Of a stretch of 64,000 bases of DNA, positions 9,140 to 17,273 are shown in pieces. Location: NCBI RefSeq assembly GCF_006345815.1, contig NZ_VCIG01000005.1, positions 434,001-498,000 on the forward strand, written 5' to 3'. How positions within the stretch are numbered: the stretch's first letter is position 1; every line of letters starts with the position of its first letter. The notes below the pieces were generated by a model that worked only from the letters and a program-made list of their open reading frames with translations, was not told where the DNA came from and did not search any database. The position numbers and the translations under genes were made by a program. Origin of the DNA: Ochrobactrum sp. CGA5 (lineage in GTDB: Bacteria > Pseudomonadota > Alphaproteobacteria > Rhizobiales > Rhizobiaceae).

Positions 9140-9168
9140 ATACAGGCCGCGCTCAGCGCGGCCTGTAT
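9140..9168. terminator. Hairpin between convergent genes
   Basis: A perfect 13-bp stem (ATACAGGCCGCGC) with a TCA loop lies 18 bases after the TRAP binding-protein stop and 8 bases before the stop of the convergent isomerase gene. There is no long T run, so it may mainly stabilise 3' ends or act in both directions. Confidence 0.65.
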
Positions 9169-9176
9169 CATTATAT

Positions 9177-10097
9177 TCAAGCCGCCTTCAAACGATTGTT
9201 AACTCGTTCAGCGAGCTTGCGGGCACGTGCAAGACTCTCGGCTTGTTCCGTACTGAAGCGATCCTCTCCGATTTCCATGATCAGAAATGTATCGGGCAGG
9301 AGAATCAGCTCATCGAAGATATCTTCCCATGGAATATCGCCCCATCCGATCGGCAGATGCAGATCACCAATACCGAGTGCTGTTGCTTCAGCGGGATGAT
9401 AAAACTTGTTCATTGTGTAAGGACGACCAAAACTGTCATGGACGTGCAAATGCCCGGTTACAGGTGCCATGGCGCGAATCTGCTGACGCCAATCGAGACC
9501 CAGACGCGTACATTCGATATAGGCGTGACTGAAGTCGATCAGCCCGCAGACGGAGGTTTGATTGATCGCAGTAATCGTTTTGGCGACTTCCGCCGGTGTT
9601 TGGCGATATTCATCATCGCTCACTGCAAAGATATTCTCCAGTGCGATACGGACACCATATGTCTTTGCAAGCTCCGCCATTTCGGCAAGCGCATCTCGTT
9701 CCAACTTGTTGAGATCAGGAATACGAGAAAGCGCCGGCATGGGAGCATGGCCTGAGTGATGAACCAGAATTTCAGCTCCGACGCGGTTGCATAGTTCCAG
9801 CATCGCCCGAACAACAGCCTTTTGATAATCCAGGTGCTCGCGGTCCATGAAATTGGAAACAATCTGTCCGTGGACACTGTAGCGGGTATCAAACTGCCTA
9901 GTGATAGTGACGAGACGATCCACGCGGTGCGGGATGAGACGACCGCCTGAGATGATTTCCTCGCCATATAACGATAGTTCTACAGCTTCTGAACCGAGTT
10001 CGACGATGTTACGAATTGCGCCCTCAAGCGTGCTGAAGTTACCGTCACCCGTCGGGGTACAGAAACCAATCGCTGATATTGTTTGGTCAGAGGTCAT
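9177..10097 (-). CDS. Sugar phosphate isomerase/epimerase (xylose-isomerase-like TIM barrel)
   Basis: A 306-residue protein of the AP_endonuc_2 fold. The start at ATG 10097 is preferred because AGGACGAG precedes it; the in-frame ATG 69 bases upstream lacks a ribosome site and lies within a hairpin. Metal-ligand segments typical of the fold are present: ALENIF, GLIDFSHAY, GHLHVHDS and FLIMEIGE, plus VHGQIV and LVHHSGH on earlier strands. Members isomerise or epimerise keto sugars or their acids using a divalent metal. It shares the strand of the deaminase and purine permease but is separated from them by a hairpin with a T run, so it may belong functionally to the neighbouring sugar-acid locus. 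Confidence 0.75.
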   Translation of the reverse strand: MTSDQTISAIGFCTPTGDGNFSTLEGAIRNIVELGSEAVELSLYGEEIISGGRLIPHRVDRLVTITRQFDTRYSVHGQIVSNFMDREHLDYQKAVVRAMLELCNRVGAEILVHHSGHAPMPALSRIPDLNKLERDALAEMAELAKTYGVRIALENIFAVSDDEYRQTPAEVAKTITAINQTSVCGLIDFSHAYIECTRLGLDWRQQIRAMAPVTGHLHVHDSFGRPYTMNKFYHPAEATALGIGDLHLPIGWGDIPWEDIFDELILLPDTFLIMEIGEDRFSTEQAESLARARKLAERVNNRLKAA

Positions 10098-10118
10098 GAA
10101 GCTCGTCCTGTCAGATAT

Positions 10119-10154
10119 GAAAAATGCGCGAGCCGGGTATCCGATCTCGCGCAT
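10119..10154 (-). terminator. Intrinsic terminator or attenuator before the isomerase gene
   Basis: Read on the minus strand, a 9-bp stem ATGCGCGAG / CTCGCGCAT with a 13-base loop is followed directly by TTTTT. It ends 21 bases before the isomerase start codon and lies downstream of the deaminase gene, so it could end that operon or set the level of read-through. Confidence 0.55.
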
Positions 10155-10209
10155 CTCCTCTGGCACGCGCCCATTTCAGGCATATGACCATAAGAAAAAC
10201 GATCTCTCT

Positions 10210-10809
10210 TCAATTGAGAGGAATAGCGTTTCCATCTTTGCCTGCCTGATACGTACCGGACAATTCGTCATATTGGGCAAGAATGGCATCTAGCCTTTTA
10301 CCCAGGCGTTGGCGATCCGCTTCCGGTAGGGATGCAACCATCTTCGGAATCGAATGGCTATGCCAGAAGACGTTATCACGATTGTAGCCCCCAGGTTCGA
10401 GCGTGAAGACCTCCTTGAGTATCTTCAAATCGTGGGGGATCGAGAAAGCGTCCCGTGAATCCTCGTGGCTGAACAGGTAGTAAAAGTTATCAAAACCACT
10501 CCATGTAATGGCCGAAAGACACATAGAACAAGGTTCATGAGTGGAAAGAAAGACCATGTCCTTCGTGTCCGGACGTTCGCTTACTGGCATTTCGTAAAAG
10601 CGCTTCAAGGTGTGCACTTCACCGTGCCAGAGTGGATTTTCTGTCTCGTTATTGGTTTCCGCAAGAACAAGAGATAGATCAGACTTGCGCAACAAAGCTG
10701 CACCAAAGACCTTGTTGCCCTCCGCAACGCCTCGTTCGGTCAGCGGAATGACATTCTGCTCAATAACGTCGATAAGCCTTTCAAGCAGTTTGAGATCATC
10801 TGTTTGCAC
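10210..10809 (-). CDS. CMP/dCMP-type nucleobase deaminase
   Basis: A 199-residue protein of the cytidine-deaminase fold. The zinc motifs are complete: H62-G-E64 (NPLWHGEVHTL) and P93-C94-S-M-C97. E64 is the catalytic proton shuttle. The C-terminal 100 residues are longer than in guanine deaminase or TadA and carry no motif I recognise. GGAGGAA precedes the ATG. The gene lies 62 bases after the NCS2 permease on the same strand, so a nucleobase such as guanine, adenine or a related amino-heterocycle is the probable substrate. Exact specificity is unknown. Confidence 0.75.
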   Translation of the reverse strand: MQTDDLKLLERLIDVIEQNVIPLTERGVAEGNKVFGAALLRKSDLSLVLAETNNETENPLWHGEVHTLKRFYEMPVSERPDTKDMVFLSTHEPCSMCLSAITWSGFDNFYYLFSHEDSRDAFSIPHDLKILKEVFTLEPGGYNRDNVFWHSHSIPKMVASLPEADRQRLGKRLDAILAQYDELSGTYQAGKDGNAIPLN

Positions 10810-10833
10810 AGTTCTATTCCTCCCGATCTTGCA

Positions 10834-10863
10834 GAAAAGCGCCGGACTGTTTCAGCCCGGCGC
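10834..10863 (-). terminator. Hairpin between purine permease and deaminase genes
   Basis: On the minus strand, GCGCCGG, a mismatch, CTG, an AAA loop, CAG, a mismatch and CCGGCGC form a 10-pair stem followed by TTTTCTG. It lies just after the permease stop and before the deaminase ribosome site, consistent with partial termination that lowers deaminase expression relative to permease. Confidence 0.55.
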
Positions 10864-10871
10864 ATCTATTG

Positions 10872-12164
10872 TCACTCAGCAAAGAATGCGAAGCGGATGA
10901 CAAAGAGTGCCGCAACCAGCCAAGTAGCCAAGTGTATATCACGCGCCTTACCGGTGAAGGCCTTAAGCACGACATAGCTGATGAAACCGAACGCCAGGCC
11001 ATTTGCGATGGAATAGGTGAACGGGATCGCCAAGGCCGTCAGTGCAGCAGGTGCAGCTTCCGTTACATCCTGCCATTCGATTTCGGTCAGTTCACGCATC
11101 ATCAAGCAAGCAACGTAGATCAGTGCGGGTGCCGTCGCATATGCCGGAACAGAACCGGCGAGTGGGGAGATGAACAAGGCTGTAAGGAACAGTAGTGCAA
11201 CAACCAACGCCGTCAGACCTGTGCGACCGCCGGCCTGAACGCCCGAGGCGCTTTCAACATAAGCAGTTGTAGACGACGTGCCGAGAAGCGAACCGCCCAG
11301 AATAGCAGTACTATCCGCAAAAAGGGCGCGTCCGAGACGGTTTGGCTTACCTGGTTCTATCAGGCCGCCGCGCTTTGCCACGCCAATCAGGGTGCCGGTG
11401 GCGTCAAAAACTTCAACCAGCACGAAGACCAGAATGACGTGCAGAATACCGGTATGCAAGGCCCCCATTACATCAAGCTGAAGAAAGGTTGGCGCAAGGC
11501 TCGGAGGAGCAGAAAAAACACCACCGAACTGGCTTATGCCGAGAGCAATCGATGCCAAGGTGATGACAAGGATGCCAATAAGGATCGATCCACGAACCTT
11601 CAAGGCATCCAAAACAGCGATTATGAAGAAGCCGGCAATCGCGAGTAGCGGACCAGCTTTGGTCAGATCGCCAAGTCCAACCAAGGTTGCCTGATTGCCA
11701 ACAACAACTCCAGCGCTCTTTAAGCCGATTAGGGCAAGGAACATACCGATACCTGCAGCAATCGCGCTACGCAGGGAATGCGGAATACCTTCGACCAACC
11801 AGCGACGTACACCTGTCACCGTTAAAATCAGGAAGATAATGCCGGAAATGAAAACGGCGCCAAGCGCCTGCTGCCAGGAAAAGCCCATCGCCCCAACAAC
11901 TGTGAAGGCGAAGAATGCATTAAGGCCCATGCCTGGCGCCATGCCAATAGGCCAGTTTGCAACAAGCGCCATAATGATCGAGCCGAGAGCTGCCGCAAGG
12001 CAGGTGGCAACGAAAACGGCGTTTCGATCCATACCCGTAGTGGACAGAATGTCCGGGTTTACGAAGATGATATAAGACATCGTCAGGAAGGTCGTCACGC
12101 CGGCAATGATTTCCGTTCTCGCCGTAGTGCCGTGTTCCTGTAACTTGAACAGCTTTTCGAGCAT
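10872..12164 (-). CDS. NCS2 nucleobase permease, AzgA/GhxP type
   Basis: A 430-residue inner-membrane protein with about 12-13 membrane segments. ATG 12164 is preferred: GGAGGG stands just upstream and the protein then begins MLEKLFKLQEHGTTARTEI, the normal N-terminus of the adenine/guanine/hypoxanthine branch. Family segments include VTTFLTMSYIIFVNPDILS, GMGLNAFFAFTVV and the half-helix FVEVFDATGTLIGVA-type region (read here as LVEVFDATGTLIGVAK), followed by GTSSTTAYVESASGVQAGGRTG. It imports purine bases with protons. It heads a minus-strand cluster with the deaminase, supporting a purine salvage or catabolic role. Confidence 0.9.
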   Translation of the reverse strand: MLEKLFKLQEHGTTARTEIIAGVTTFLTMSYIIFVNPDILSTTGMDRNAVFVATCLAAALGSIIMALVANWPIGMAPGMGLNAFFAFTVVGAMGFSWQQALGAVFISGIIFLILTVTGVRRWLVEGIPHSLRSAIAAGIGMFLALIGLKSAGVVVGNQATLVGLGDLTKAGPLLAIAGFFIIAVLDALKVRGSILIGILVITLASIALGISQFGGVFSAPPSLAPTFLQLDVMGALHTGILHVILVFVLVEVFDATGTLIGVAKRGGLIEPGKPNRLGRALFADSTAILGGSLLGTSSTTAYVESASGVQAGGRTGLTALVVALLFLTALFISPLAGSVPAYATAPALIYVACLMMRELTEIEWQDVTEAAPAALTALAIPFTYSIANGLAFGFISYVVLKAFTGKARDIHLATWLVAALFVIRFAFFAE

Positions 12165-12481
12165 CGTCCCTCCAAGGCAATCGCCCGTCAATTGGCTCCT
12201 CAGTTCGCGTGAAATTGCGATGCGCAACATGTTACGCTTCGTACTATATCGATCTGAGGCAACCATGCGATTGCCATAATGTTAGTTGCGGCTACAGATT
12301 TGCAGTCCGACATGTTCCCCATACACCCATCATGGTCAAAAGCACAGTTCTGCCGTGTGAATGCCAGTTTGTTGACATGATTTAGTGTGGACTGATATCG
12401 CGCCACACGCCAGTCACTCATTTAAGGGAAATATTTGAAACAGATTCAAAAAAGATCGTTTACGAGAGAGGCTTGATAATT
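12165..12481 (-). other. Gene-free leader upstream of the purine permease
   Basis: About 317 bases between the permease start and the stop of the DUF2938 gene. It must hold the permease promoter. I looked for a purine riboswitch or a mini-ykkC-type pair of hairpins and saw neither. A 15-base stretch resembles a tRNA-Cys anticodon arm but no tRNA can be folded around it. The minus-strand frame remains open for 34 codons before the chosen start, without a ribosome site. Confidence 0.5.
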
Positions 12482-12979
12482 CTAGCTGACTGTTCGAAAT
12501 GAACTTTGTAACAGCAAAGCGGTACCGTACATACCAAGCGCAAAAAACGTATGCGCAACAAGATTCAATAGACGTACATTGCGCGCATTCGGCAGTTTGG
12601 ATGCTGCCCAACCAATTCCCAAGCCGGGTTGTAAAAGAAACCACCCTGCAGATACCGTCAGTATGCCAAAAATCCAAACTGGAAAGAAGACAGGATCAGA
12701 AAACCATTCCTCGCCGCCATAGATAGCGAAAATGATACCGTAAAGGACACCGACCACATAGTGCCCAATCCAGCCAAGCACTACTTCGTGCTTATAGGAC
12801 CTGGCATCGGCAATGTCATCGTGGAAGATTTGCCCATGGCGCAGATGCCAAAACCAGCGACCGACCAATCCCCAATTTGGGCGTGCCTGCCCTGGCATTG
12901 CGGCCACTATCAAGGCCCACAGGTCCATTGCAACTGTCGCGCCGATTCCAATCAGGATTCCATTCCAGATAATATCCAT
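12482..12979 (-). CDS. DUF2938 family membrane protein
   Basis: A 165-residue membrane protein. ATG 12979 is favoured (MDIIWNGILIGIGATVAMDLWALIV) with GCGGA upstream; an ATG at 13000 would add seven residues. Four membrane helices are visible: about 5-25, 75-96, 105-122 and 140-158. The central segment NWGLVGRWFWHLRHGQIFHDDIADA and HEVVLGWIGHYVVGVLYGIIFA is characteristic of DUF2938. No catalytic function is known for this family. It stands alone, with the same orientation as the neighbouring permease. Confidence 0.75.
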   Translation of the reverse strand: MDIIWNGILIGIGATVAMDLWALIVAAMPGQARPNWGLVGRWFWHLRHGQIFHDDIADARSYKHEVVLGWIGHYVVGVLYGIIFAIYGGEEWFSDPVFFPVWIFGILTVSAGWFLLQPGLGIGWAASKLPNARNVRLLNLVAHTFFALGMYGTALLLQSSFRTVS

Positions 12980-13412
12980 GATGTATCCGCTTTGCGTCAT
13001 CGGGCGGCCAGATAAGCCTGCCACCGCCCGATGCGCAAGAGCTAGATTGCGTGCACTCCTGCATTCCACGCAATACTTACTGGCAATGACTTAGCACAAC
13101 AAATAGCATGCATAGGCAATAGAAATTGCTATGAAATAAGAGTGATGAACATAGGCGAGCCACCCGCATCTACAACGGAAAGACCGCATCCTCATCACTT
13201 GCCCCCGCAAAAACAAGTTGGCTGAAAATCGGGAGGACGACAATAGTGATCTGTCCCAAAATAGTACGGAATACGTCTCATTCCAGGGGACGGGGAAGTG
13301 GGGTGAGAATGAGGCGCAGCCGGGTTTCGAGCTGCTATCCAAGTGCATAACACTATAGCTTTAGTGCGGAATCTGAAATCTCAGATCAAAGAACTTTTTT
13401 ATATTAGATATA
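12980..13412. other. Gene-poor stretch upstream of the DUF2938 gene
   Basis: About 430 bases with no convincing coding frame; a minus-strand frame of 85 codons at 13091-13348 has unusual composition and no ribosome site. The only structure seen is a bulged inverted repeat, CATAGGCAAT / ATTGCTATG, at 13111-13133, which could be a regulator site for the DUF2938 gene. Confidence 0.4.
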
Positions 13413-13446
13413 TAAAAAAAGCGTCGGGACTGGAGACCGACGCTTT
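13413..13446 (-). terminator. Rho-independent terminator of the DUF1127 gene
   Basis: On the minus strand AAGCGTCGG, a 9-base loop and CCGACGCTT are followed by a run of seven or more T bases. It lies about 60 bases after the DUF1127 stop and is the cleanest intrinsic terminator in this region. Confidence 0.85.
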
Positions 13447-13504
13447 ATTATTTTATTCGATTTTCACTTACGGGGCGATGCTTCACGAGACACGCCATAA
13501 GTTA

Positions 13505-13642
13505 TTACTTACCGAAAACGGCGCTCTGAATCTGCGAACGCGAAACACCGATATCGGCAAGAAGATGGTCGTCCATTGCACCAAGCTCACGGATAGCGCG
13601 GCGGCGAGATACGAACTGCTGTACTTTCTGACGAATGTTCAT
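13505..13642 (-). CDS. DUF1127 small protein (45 residues)
   Basis: A 45-codon gene read on the minus strand, beginning MNIRQKVQQFVSRRRAIREL and continuing GAMDDHLLADIGVSRSQI. This matches the short DUF1127 family: a basic helix, then the L-x-x-M-D-D-x-x-L-x-D-I-G-x-x-R core. A strong GAGGAG lies seven bases upstream and a terminator follows, so it is an autonomous unit. DUF1127 proteins of alphaproteobacteria have been linked to stress responses, RNA turnover and phosphate or carbon metabolism, and act through basic, arginine-rich surfaces. The role of this copy is unknown. Confidence 0.88.
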   Translation of the reverse strand: MNIRQKVQQFVSRRRAIRELGAMDDHLLADIGVSRSQIQSAVFGK

Positions 13643-13897
13643 TTGCTTTCTCCTCGTTTGGATGATTATTAGATAGGCGTTTGCCTAAATTTCCACCACA
13701 GATATGATTGCAAATGTGGCATGCGTTTTTGCTTGAGCTTATAGCCTTGAAAAGGTCGAATTTACTTTCCTACCAAGCAATTGCCCGTTTCTAGACTTAA
13801 ATGCGGAATTTGAGAAATGTCTTTTGCCAATAGGCTTCTAATCGATTAAGGGAGCGGAAAGAACGAAATCCTCCCCCGTTTCTTTACGGACATCGTC

Positions 13898-14818
13898 ATG
13901 CTTTACGGTATTTTTCTTGCGTTTGCATCCTATGCAGCGTTCGCTGTGAGCGACGCCTGTGTCAAGTTTCTTGATGGCACGCTGTCACCATATGAAATTG
14001 CATTCTTCGGCGCTGCACTCGGCCTACTCGCTATTCCTTTTACAAAGAAAGCTGATGATGCCTGGCTCGATATGTTTCGCACGACGAACATCAAGATGTG
14101 GCTATTGCGAACCGTAACCGCCGCCGTGGGTACGATAGGCAGTGTTACAGCATTCACACATCTCTCGATGGCAGAAGCCTTTGCACTCATTTTCCTGCTC
14201 CCAGCCTATGTGACAATACTTTCAGTGCTATTCCTGAAAGAACAGGTTGGCTGGCGACGATGGTCTGCAGTCCTCATCGGCTTTATCGGGGTTCTGGTTG
14301 TACTCCGTCCGGGATTCAGGGAGCTCTCAATCGGTCATTTGGGAGCGCTTGCTGCTGGTATGGGTGGCGCCATGAGCATCATCATCTTCCGAGTCATGGG
14401 GAAGCACGAAAAGCGAATATCGCTCTATACAAGTGGGCTTATAGGCCCCATCGTCATCTGCGGAGTTTTGATGACTCCGTCCTATGAAGCGCCAAATGCG
14501 GAGCAATGGGTTTATCTCGCGGGCTACGGCCTGCTCGCAGCCCTCGCTAATATCCTGCTGATGCTCGCAGCTCAACGCGCTCCAGCAAGTGCGATAGCCT
14601 CGCCACAATATAGCCAAATGATCTGGGCGATCCTTTTTGGATACTTCGTTTTCCACGATCACATAGACGTACCTATGCTAATTGGTATTGTTCTCATTAC
14701 TATTTCGGGGCTCTTCACCTTCATCCGCGAAAGGCAACGCGGCGTTGAGGGGCCTCCGGCTGTTGTCACATCGGAACCAACTCCGGCGCTTGTAGAAGAT
14801 AGATCGGAACAATCCTGA
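13898..14818 (+). CDS. EamA-family (DMT) transporter
   Basis: A 306-residue protein made of two EamA repeats with about ten membrane helices. The first repeat opens with GIFLAFASYAAFAVSDACVKFL; helix ends carry LSMAEAFALIFLLPAYVTILSVLFLKE, typical of the family, and the second repeat contains AQRAPASAIASPQYSQMIWAILFGYFVF. The C-terminal 35 residues are hydrophilic and cytoplasmic. Members export or exchange amino acids, metabolites or drugs; substrate cannot be read from sequence. There is a 255-base promoter region upstream and no co-directional partner close by. Confidence 0.85.
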   Translation: MLYGIFLAFASYAAFAVSDACVKFLDGTLSPYEIAFFGAALGLLAIPFTKKADDAWLDMFRTTNIKMWLLRTVTAAVGTIGSVTAFTHLSMAEAFALIFLLPAYVTILSVLFLKEQVGWRRWSAVLIGFIGVLVVLRPGFRELSIGHLGALAAGMGGAMSIIIFRVMGKHEKRISLYTSGLIGPIVICGVLMTPSYEAPNAEQWVYLAGYGLLAALANILLMLAAQRAPASAIASPQYSQMIWAILFGYFVFHDHIDVPMLIGIVLITISGLFTFIRERQRGVEGPPAVVTSEPTPALVEDRSEQS

Positions 14819-15045
14819 AGGCGAACAGTGACAAGTTAACGCTTGTCTCCAACGTTGGCTGCTCCTACGATGTGGATAGTCTGTCCAAGATCGATGAAAT
14901 AACGCTTCAAACAGAAGCGCTTAGGGTAGCGATCTGTTTCAATTCATATCGAGACGCACCAAGCATTTTTCCGATAACGATCTTTGTTTGAATGCGCGCC
15001 GACGCGGGCAGAAACACGAGAAACATACTGTCAGAGGACTAGGAA

Positions 15046-15900
15046 ATGACCGATAATCGGGCGATGTGGACCTATTACAAGGGTGAATGGCGTGAGGGAG
15101 ATGTTCGCATTCTCGGTGCGGCCTCACAAGCGACTTGGCTTGGTTCGCTGGTTTTTGACGGTGCGCGCTTGTTTGAAGGTGTTACACCCGATCTCGATCG
15201 TCACTCTGCACGTGCCAACGATTCAGCCCGTGCTCTTGGATTGGAACCGACGCTCTCTGCCAATGATATCGAGGCACTAGCACGCGAAGGTCTGAAAAAA
15301 TTCGCGCCAGGAACGGATGTGTACATCCGCCCCATGTACTGGGCAGAAGAAGGTGACGCCACTACTGTTGCACCGCTTGCATCGTCGACGGATTTTGCGC
15401 TCTGCCTCGAAGCGATACCCATGGTCGAGCCGAAGGGTTTTACCATCACCACTACATCCTTCCGTCGGCCATATCTAGAAGTAATGCCGGTCAACGCCAA
15501 GGCTGCTTGCCTTTATCCAAACAATGCACGCATGCTGCGTGAGGCAAAAGCAAAAGGCTTTAACAACGCACTGGTGACCGACGTTGTCGGCAACGTTGCT
15601 GAGACGGCCACATCAAACGTTTTCATGGTGCGCGGCGGCGAGGTTTTCACACCTGTTCCCAATGGCACATTCCTCAACGGTATCACGCGCCAGCGTGTCA
15701 TCAGTTTGCTCCGTACAGCGGGCATCTCTGTTCATGAAACAACATTGAAGATTGAAGACTTCCGTCAGGCGGACGAAATCTTCTCTTCCGGCAATATGAG
15801 TAAAGTCGTGCCAATTATCGGTTTCGATGATCGTAAACTGGAATTTGGACCGCTGACCAAACGCGCTCGTGCCCTTTATTGGGAGTGGGCTCACGCCTGA
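15046..15900 (+). CDS. Class-IV aminotransferase, branched-chain aminotransferase-like
   Basis: A 284-residue PLP enzyme of fold type IV. The Schiff-base lysine is K152 in VNAKAACLYPNN; E186 in NVAETATSNVF binds the pyridine ring. An IlvE-type arrangement is kept: VFDGARLFEG at 37-46, DVYIRPMYWA at 91-100 and FLNGITRQRV near residue 215. It would transaminate branched-chain or related amino acids with 2-oxoglutarate in the cytosol. It is slightly shorter than housekeeping IlvE (about 290-310), so it may be a paralogue with another specificity. A hairpin follows the stop. Confidence 0.82.
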   Translation: MTDNRAMWTYYKGEWREGDVRILGAASQATWLGSLVFDGARLFEGVTPDLDRHSARANDSARALGLEPTLSANDIEALAREGLKKFAPGTDVYIRPMYWAEEGDATTVAPLASSTDFALCLEAIPMVEPKGFTITTTSFRRPYLEVMPVNAKAACLYPNNARMLREAKAKGFNNALVTDVVGNVAETATSNVFMVRGGEVFTPVPNGTFLNGITRQRVISLLRTAGISVHETTLKIEDFRQADEIFSSGNMSKVVPIIGFDDRKLEFGPLTKRARALYWEWAHA

Positions 15901-15909
15901 TATCCAAAC

Positions 15910-15943
15910 AAAGCATCTCCGGTCCAACGGCTGGAGATGCTTT
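15910..15943 (+). terminator. Hairpin after the aminotransferase gene
   Basis: An 11-bp stem AAAGCATCTCC / GGAGATGCTTT with a 12-base loop begins 10 bases after the stop. The T run is short (TTT within the stem), so termination may be moderate. Confidence 0.6.
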
Positions 15944-15978
15944 CTCGCCGCCCGCTATAATACCGACATCACCATTAC

Positions 15979-16740
15979 ATGATCGCACATCCCCCCCTTT
16001 TTCTCGCAATTGCAGTCATTGCGGCATTTCTTGTCGGGCTTTCGAAAGGCGGCTTGCCATCGGTCGGCACACTTGCCGTTCCCCTGATGGCGTTGGTCAT
16101 ATCGCCAATCACTGCTGCCGCGCTCTTGCTTCCAATCTATGTTATCAGCGATATGTTCGGCCTATATCTTTATCGCCATCACTTTTCAGCACGAAACCTG
16201 GCGATCTTGACACCGGCGGCGATCCTTGGTGTGGGCATTGGCTGGATGTTCAGTGCATATCTGTCGCCCACTTTCATCGGAATGCTGGTTGGATTGGTTG
16301 GCATTCTATTCTGTCTCAATGCGTGGTTCGGTGCACTCTATCGGAAGACGGCCCGAAAGGCAGACGTTCCCGGCGGCGTCTTCTGGGGTGTGCTTACCGG
16401 CCTTACCAGTTTCGTCTCTCATTCCGGCGCTCCACCGTTTCAGATGTACGTGCTGCCGCAACACCTTCCAAAACTGGTTTTTGCTGGCACATCGACTATT
16501 CTTTTTGCCATCGTCAACGCCATAAAGCTCGTGCCGTACTGGCAGTTGCAGCAGTTTTCCAATCTCGACACATCGCTCGGCTTCTGGCTCGTTCCTGCCG
16601 CCGTAATTGGTACCTTTGTTGGTGCAAAGCTGACCCGAACCATGCCCGACGGTCCATTTTTTCTGCTTGTGCAGCTTACCTTGTTCGGGCTTTCCATAAA
16701 GCTGATTGCGGGCTGGATGGTGCCTTTCCTCCTCGGTTGA
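15979..16740 (+). CDS. TSUP family permease (TauE/SafE)
   Basis: A 253-residue membrane protein with about eight helices. The family signature is seen in the N-terminal GLSKGGLPSVGTLAVPLMALVISPITAAALLLPIYVISD and in the second repeat FVSHSGAPPFQMYVLPQ. TSUP proteins move sulfite, sulfoacetate, taurine-derived or other small sulfur/organic anions across the inner membrane. No partner genes define a substrate here. The gene starts 36 bases after the terminator of the aminotransferase gene and is followed by a dead flavoprotein gene. Confidence 0.85.
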   Translation: MIAHPPLFLAIAVIAAFLVGLSKGGLPSVGTLAVPLMALVISPITAAALLLPIYVISDMFGLYLYRHHFSARNLAILTPAAILGVGIGWMFSAYLSPTFIGMLVGLVGILFCLNAWFGALYRKTARKADVPGGVFWGVLTGLTSFVSHSGAPPFQMYVLPQHLPKLVFAGTSTILFAIVNAIKLVPYWQLQQFSNLDTSLGFWLVPAAVIGTFVGAKLTRTMPDGPFFLLVQLTLFGLSIKLIAGWMVPFLLG

Positions 16741-16778
16741 TTACGTCTGGTCGCCGCTTGCAGCAATTCATCCCTTCG

Positions 16779-17111
16779 GTCACGATGCTTATTCCAAGGA
16801 TGCGCAGGTTATGGCTATCCACAACGCCTGACCCTATGTCGGTGATCGTCTCACACGCGCGGGTGCCACTGCATGCTCTGCTAGACCCCACCAACAGCCC
16901 ACTTATTGCCGTCAAGCTCCATATTCTGACGCGCATAACGCTTGGCAGCTTGCATACCGATCTGGACGCCCAGGTGCTTAATGCAGCGGGGGAAGCTGCC
17001 GGTTTTGGCGGCGGCGGCTATCACGGGTACAATGCGCTTGAAGGAACATTTTTGGGCGGCTGCATCTTTTCGGGACGAACGGCCGGTCGTGCAGTTGCTG
17101 CTGCGATATGA
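16779..17111 (+). pseudogene. C-terminal remnant of an FAD-binding (ketosteroid-dehydrogenase-like) dehydrogenase
   Basis: One frame reads HDAYSKDAQVMAIHNA, stop, PYVGDRLTR; another continues LLDPTNSPLIAVKLHILTR and TLGSLHTDLDAQVLNAAGE, then AAGFGGGGYHGYNALEG and GGCIFSGRTAGRA. These are consecutive parts of the C-terminal third of fumarate-reductase/ketosteroid-dehydrogenase-like flavoproteins. The decay consists of an in-frame TGA, at least one frameshift and a short deletion that removed the PGLYAAGE segment. The N-terminal FAD domain is absent. It cannot encode an active enzyme. Confidence 0.8.
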
Positions 17112-17273
17112 CCCCAATTCCTGACAGCCGTGAAGTTTGCATCGGCTTTCGCCCAAGGCAGTCCATATATGAGTTTTTTATTTTTCAGAGACCATCCCAC
17201 TCTCGAAACCCTACGCGGTGCAGCAACATAATGCGCCTGTAAGAAACAGGGAGCCCCTTACGGGCAATTAGGC

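Noticed and set aside
12294-12308. A tRNA-Cys-like anticodon arm (loop with GCA) on the minus strand
   Set aside because: No acceptor stem, D arm or T arm can be formed around it; it is a chance match.
12165-12481. Possible purine or guanidine riboswitch before the NCS2 permease
   Set aside because: No conserved core of either class could be found in the minus-strand leader.
13091-13348. An 85-codon minus-strand ORF upstream of the DUF2938 gene
   Set aside because: Unusual amino-acid make-up (many C, S, R, W), no ribosome site and no family resemblance.
14830-14847. GACAAG/CTTGTC hairpin after the EamA gene as terminator
   Set aside because: Only six base pairs and no T run follows; too weak to call.
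15879-17111. A 410-codon plus-strand frame
   Set aside because: It overlaps the TSUP gene in another frame; only its last third corresponds to a real, but decayed, flavoprotein remnant.
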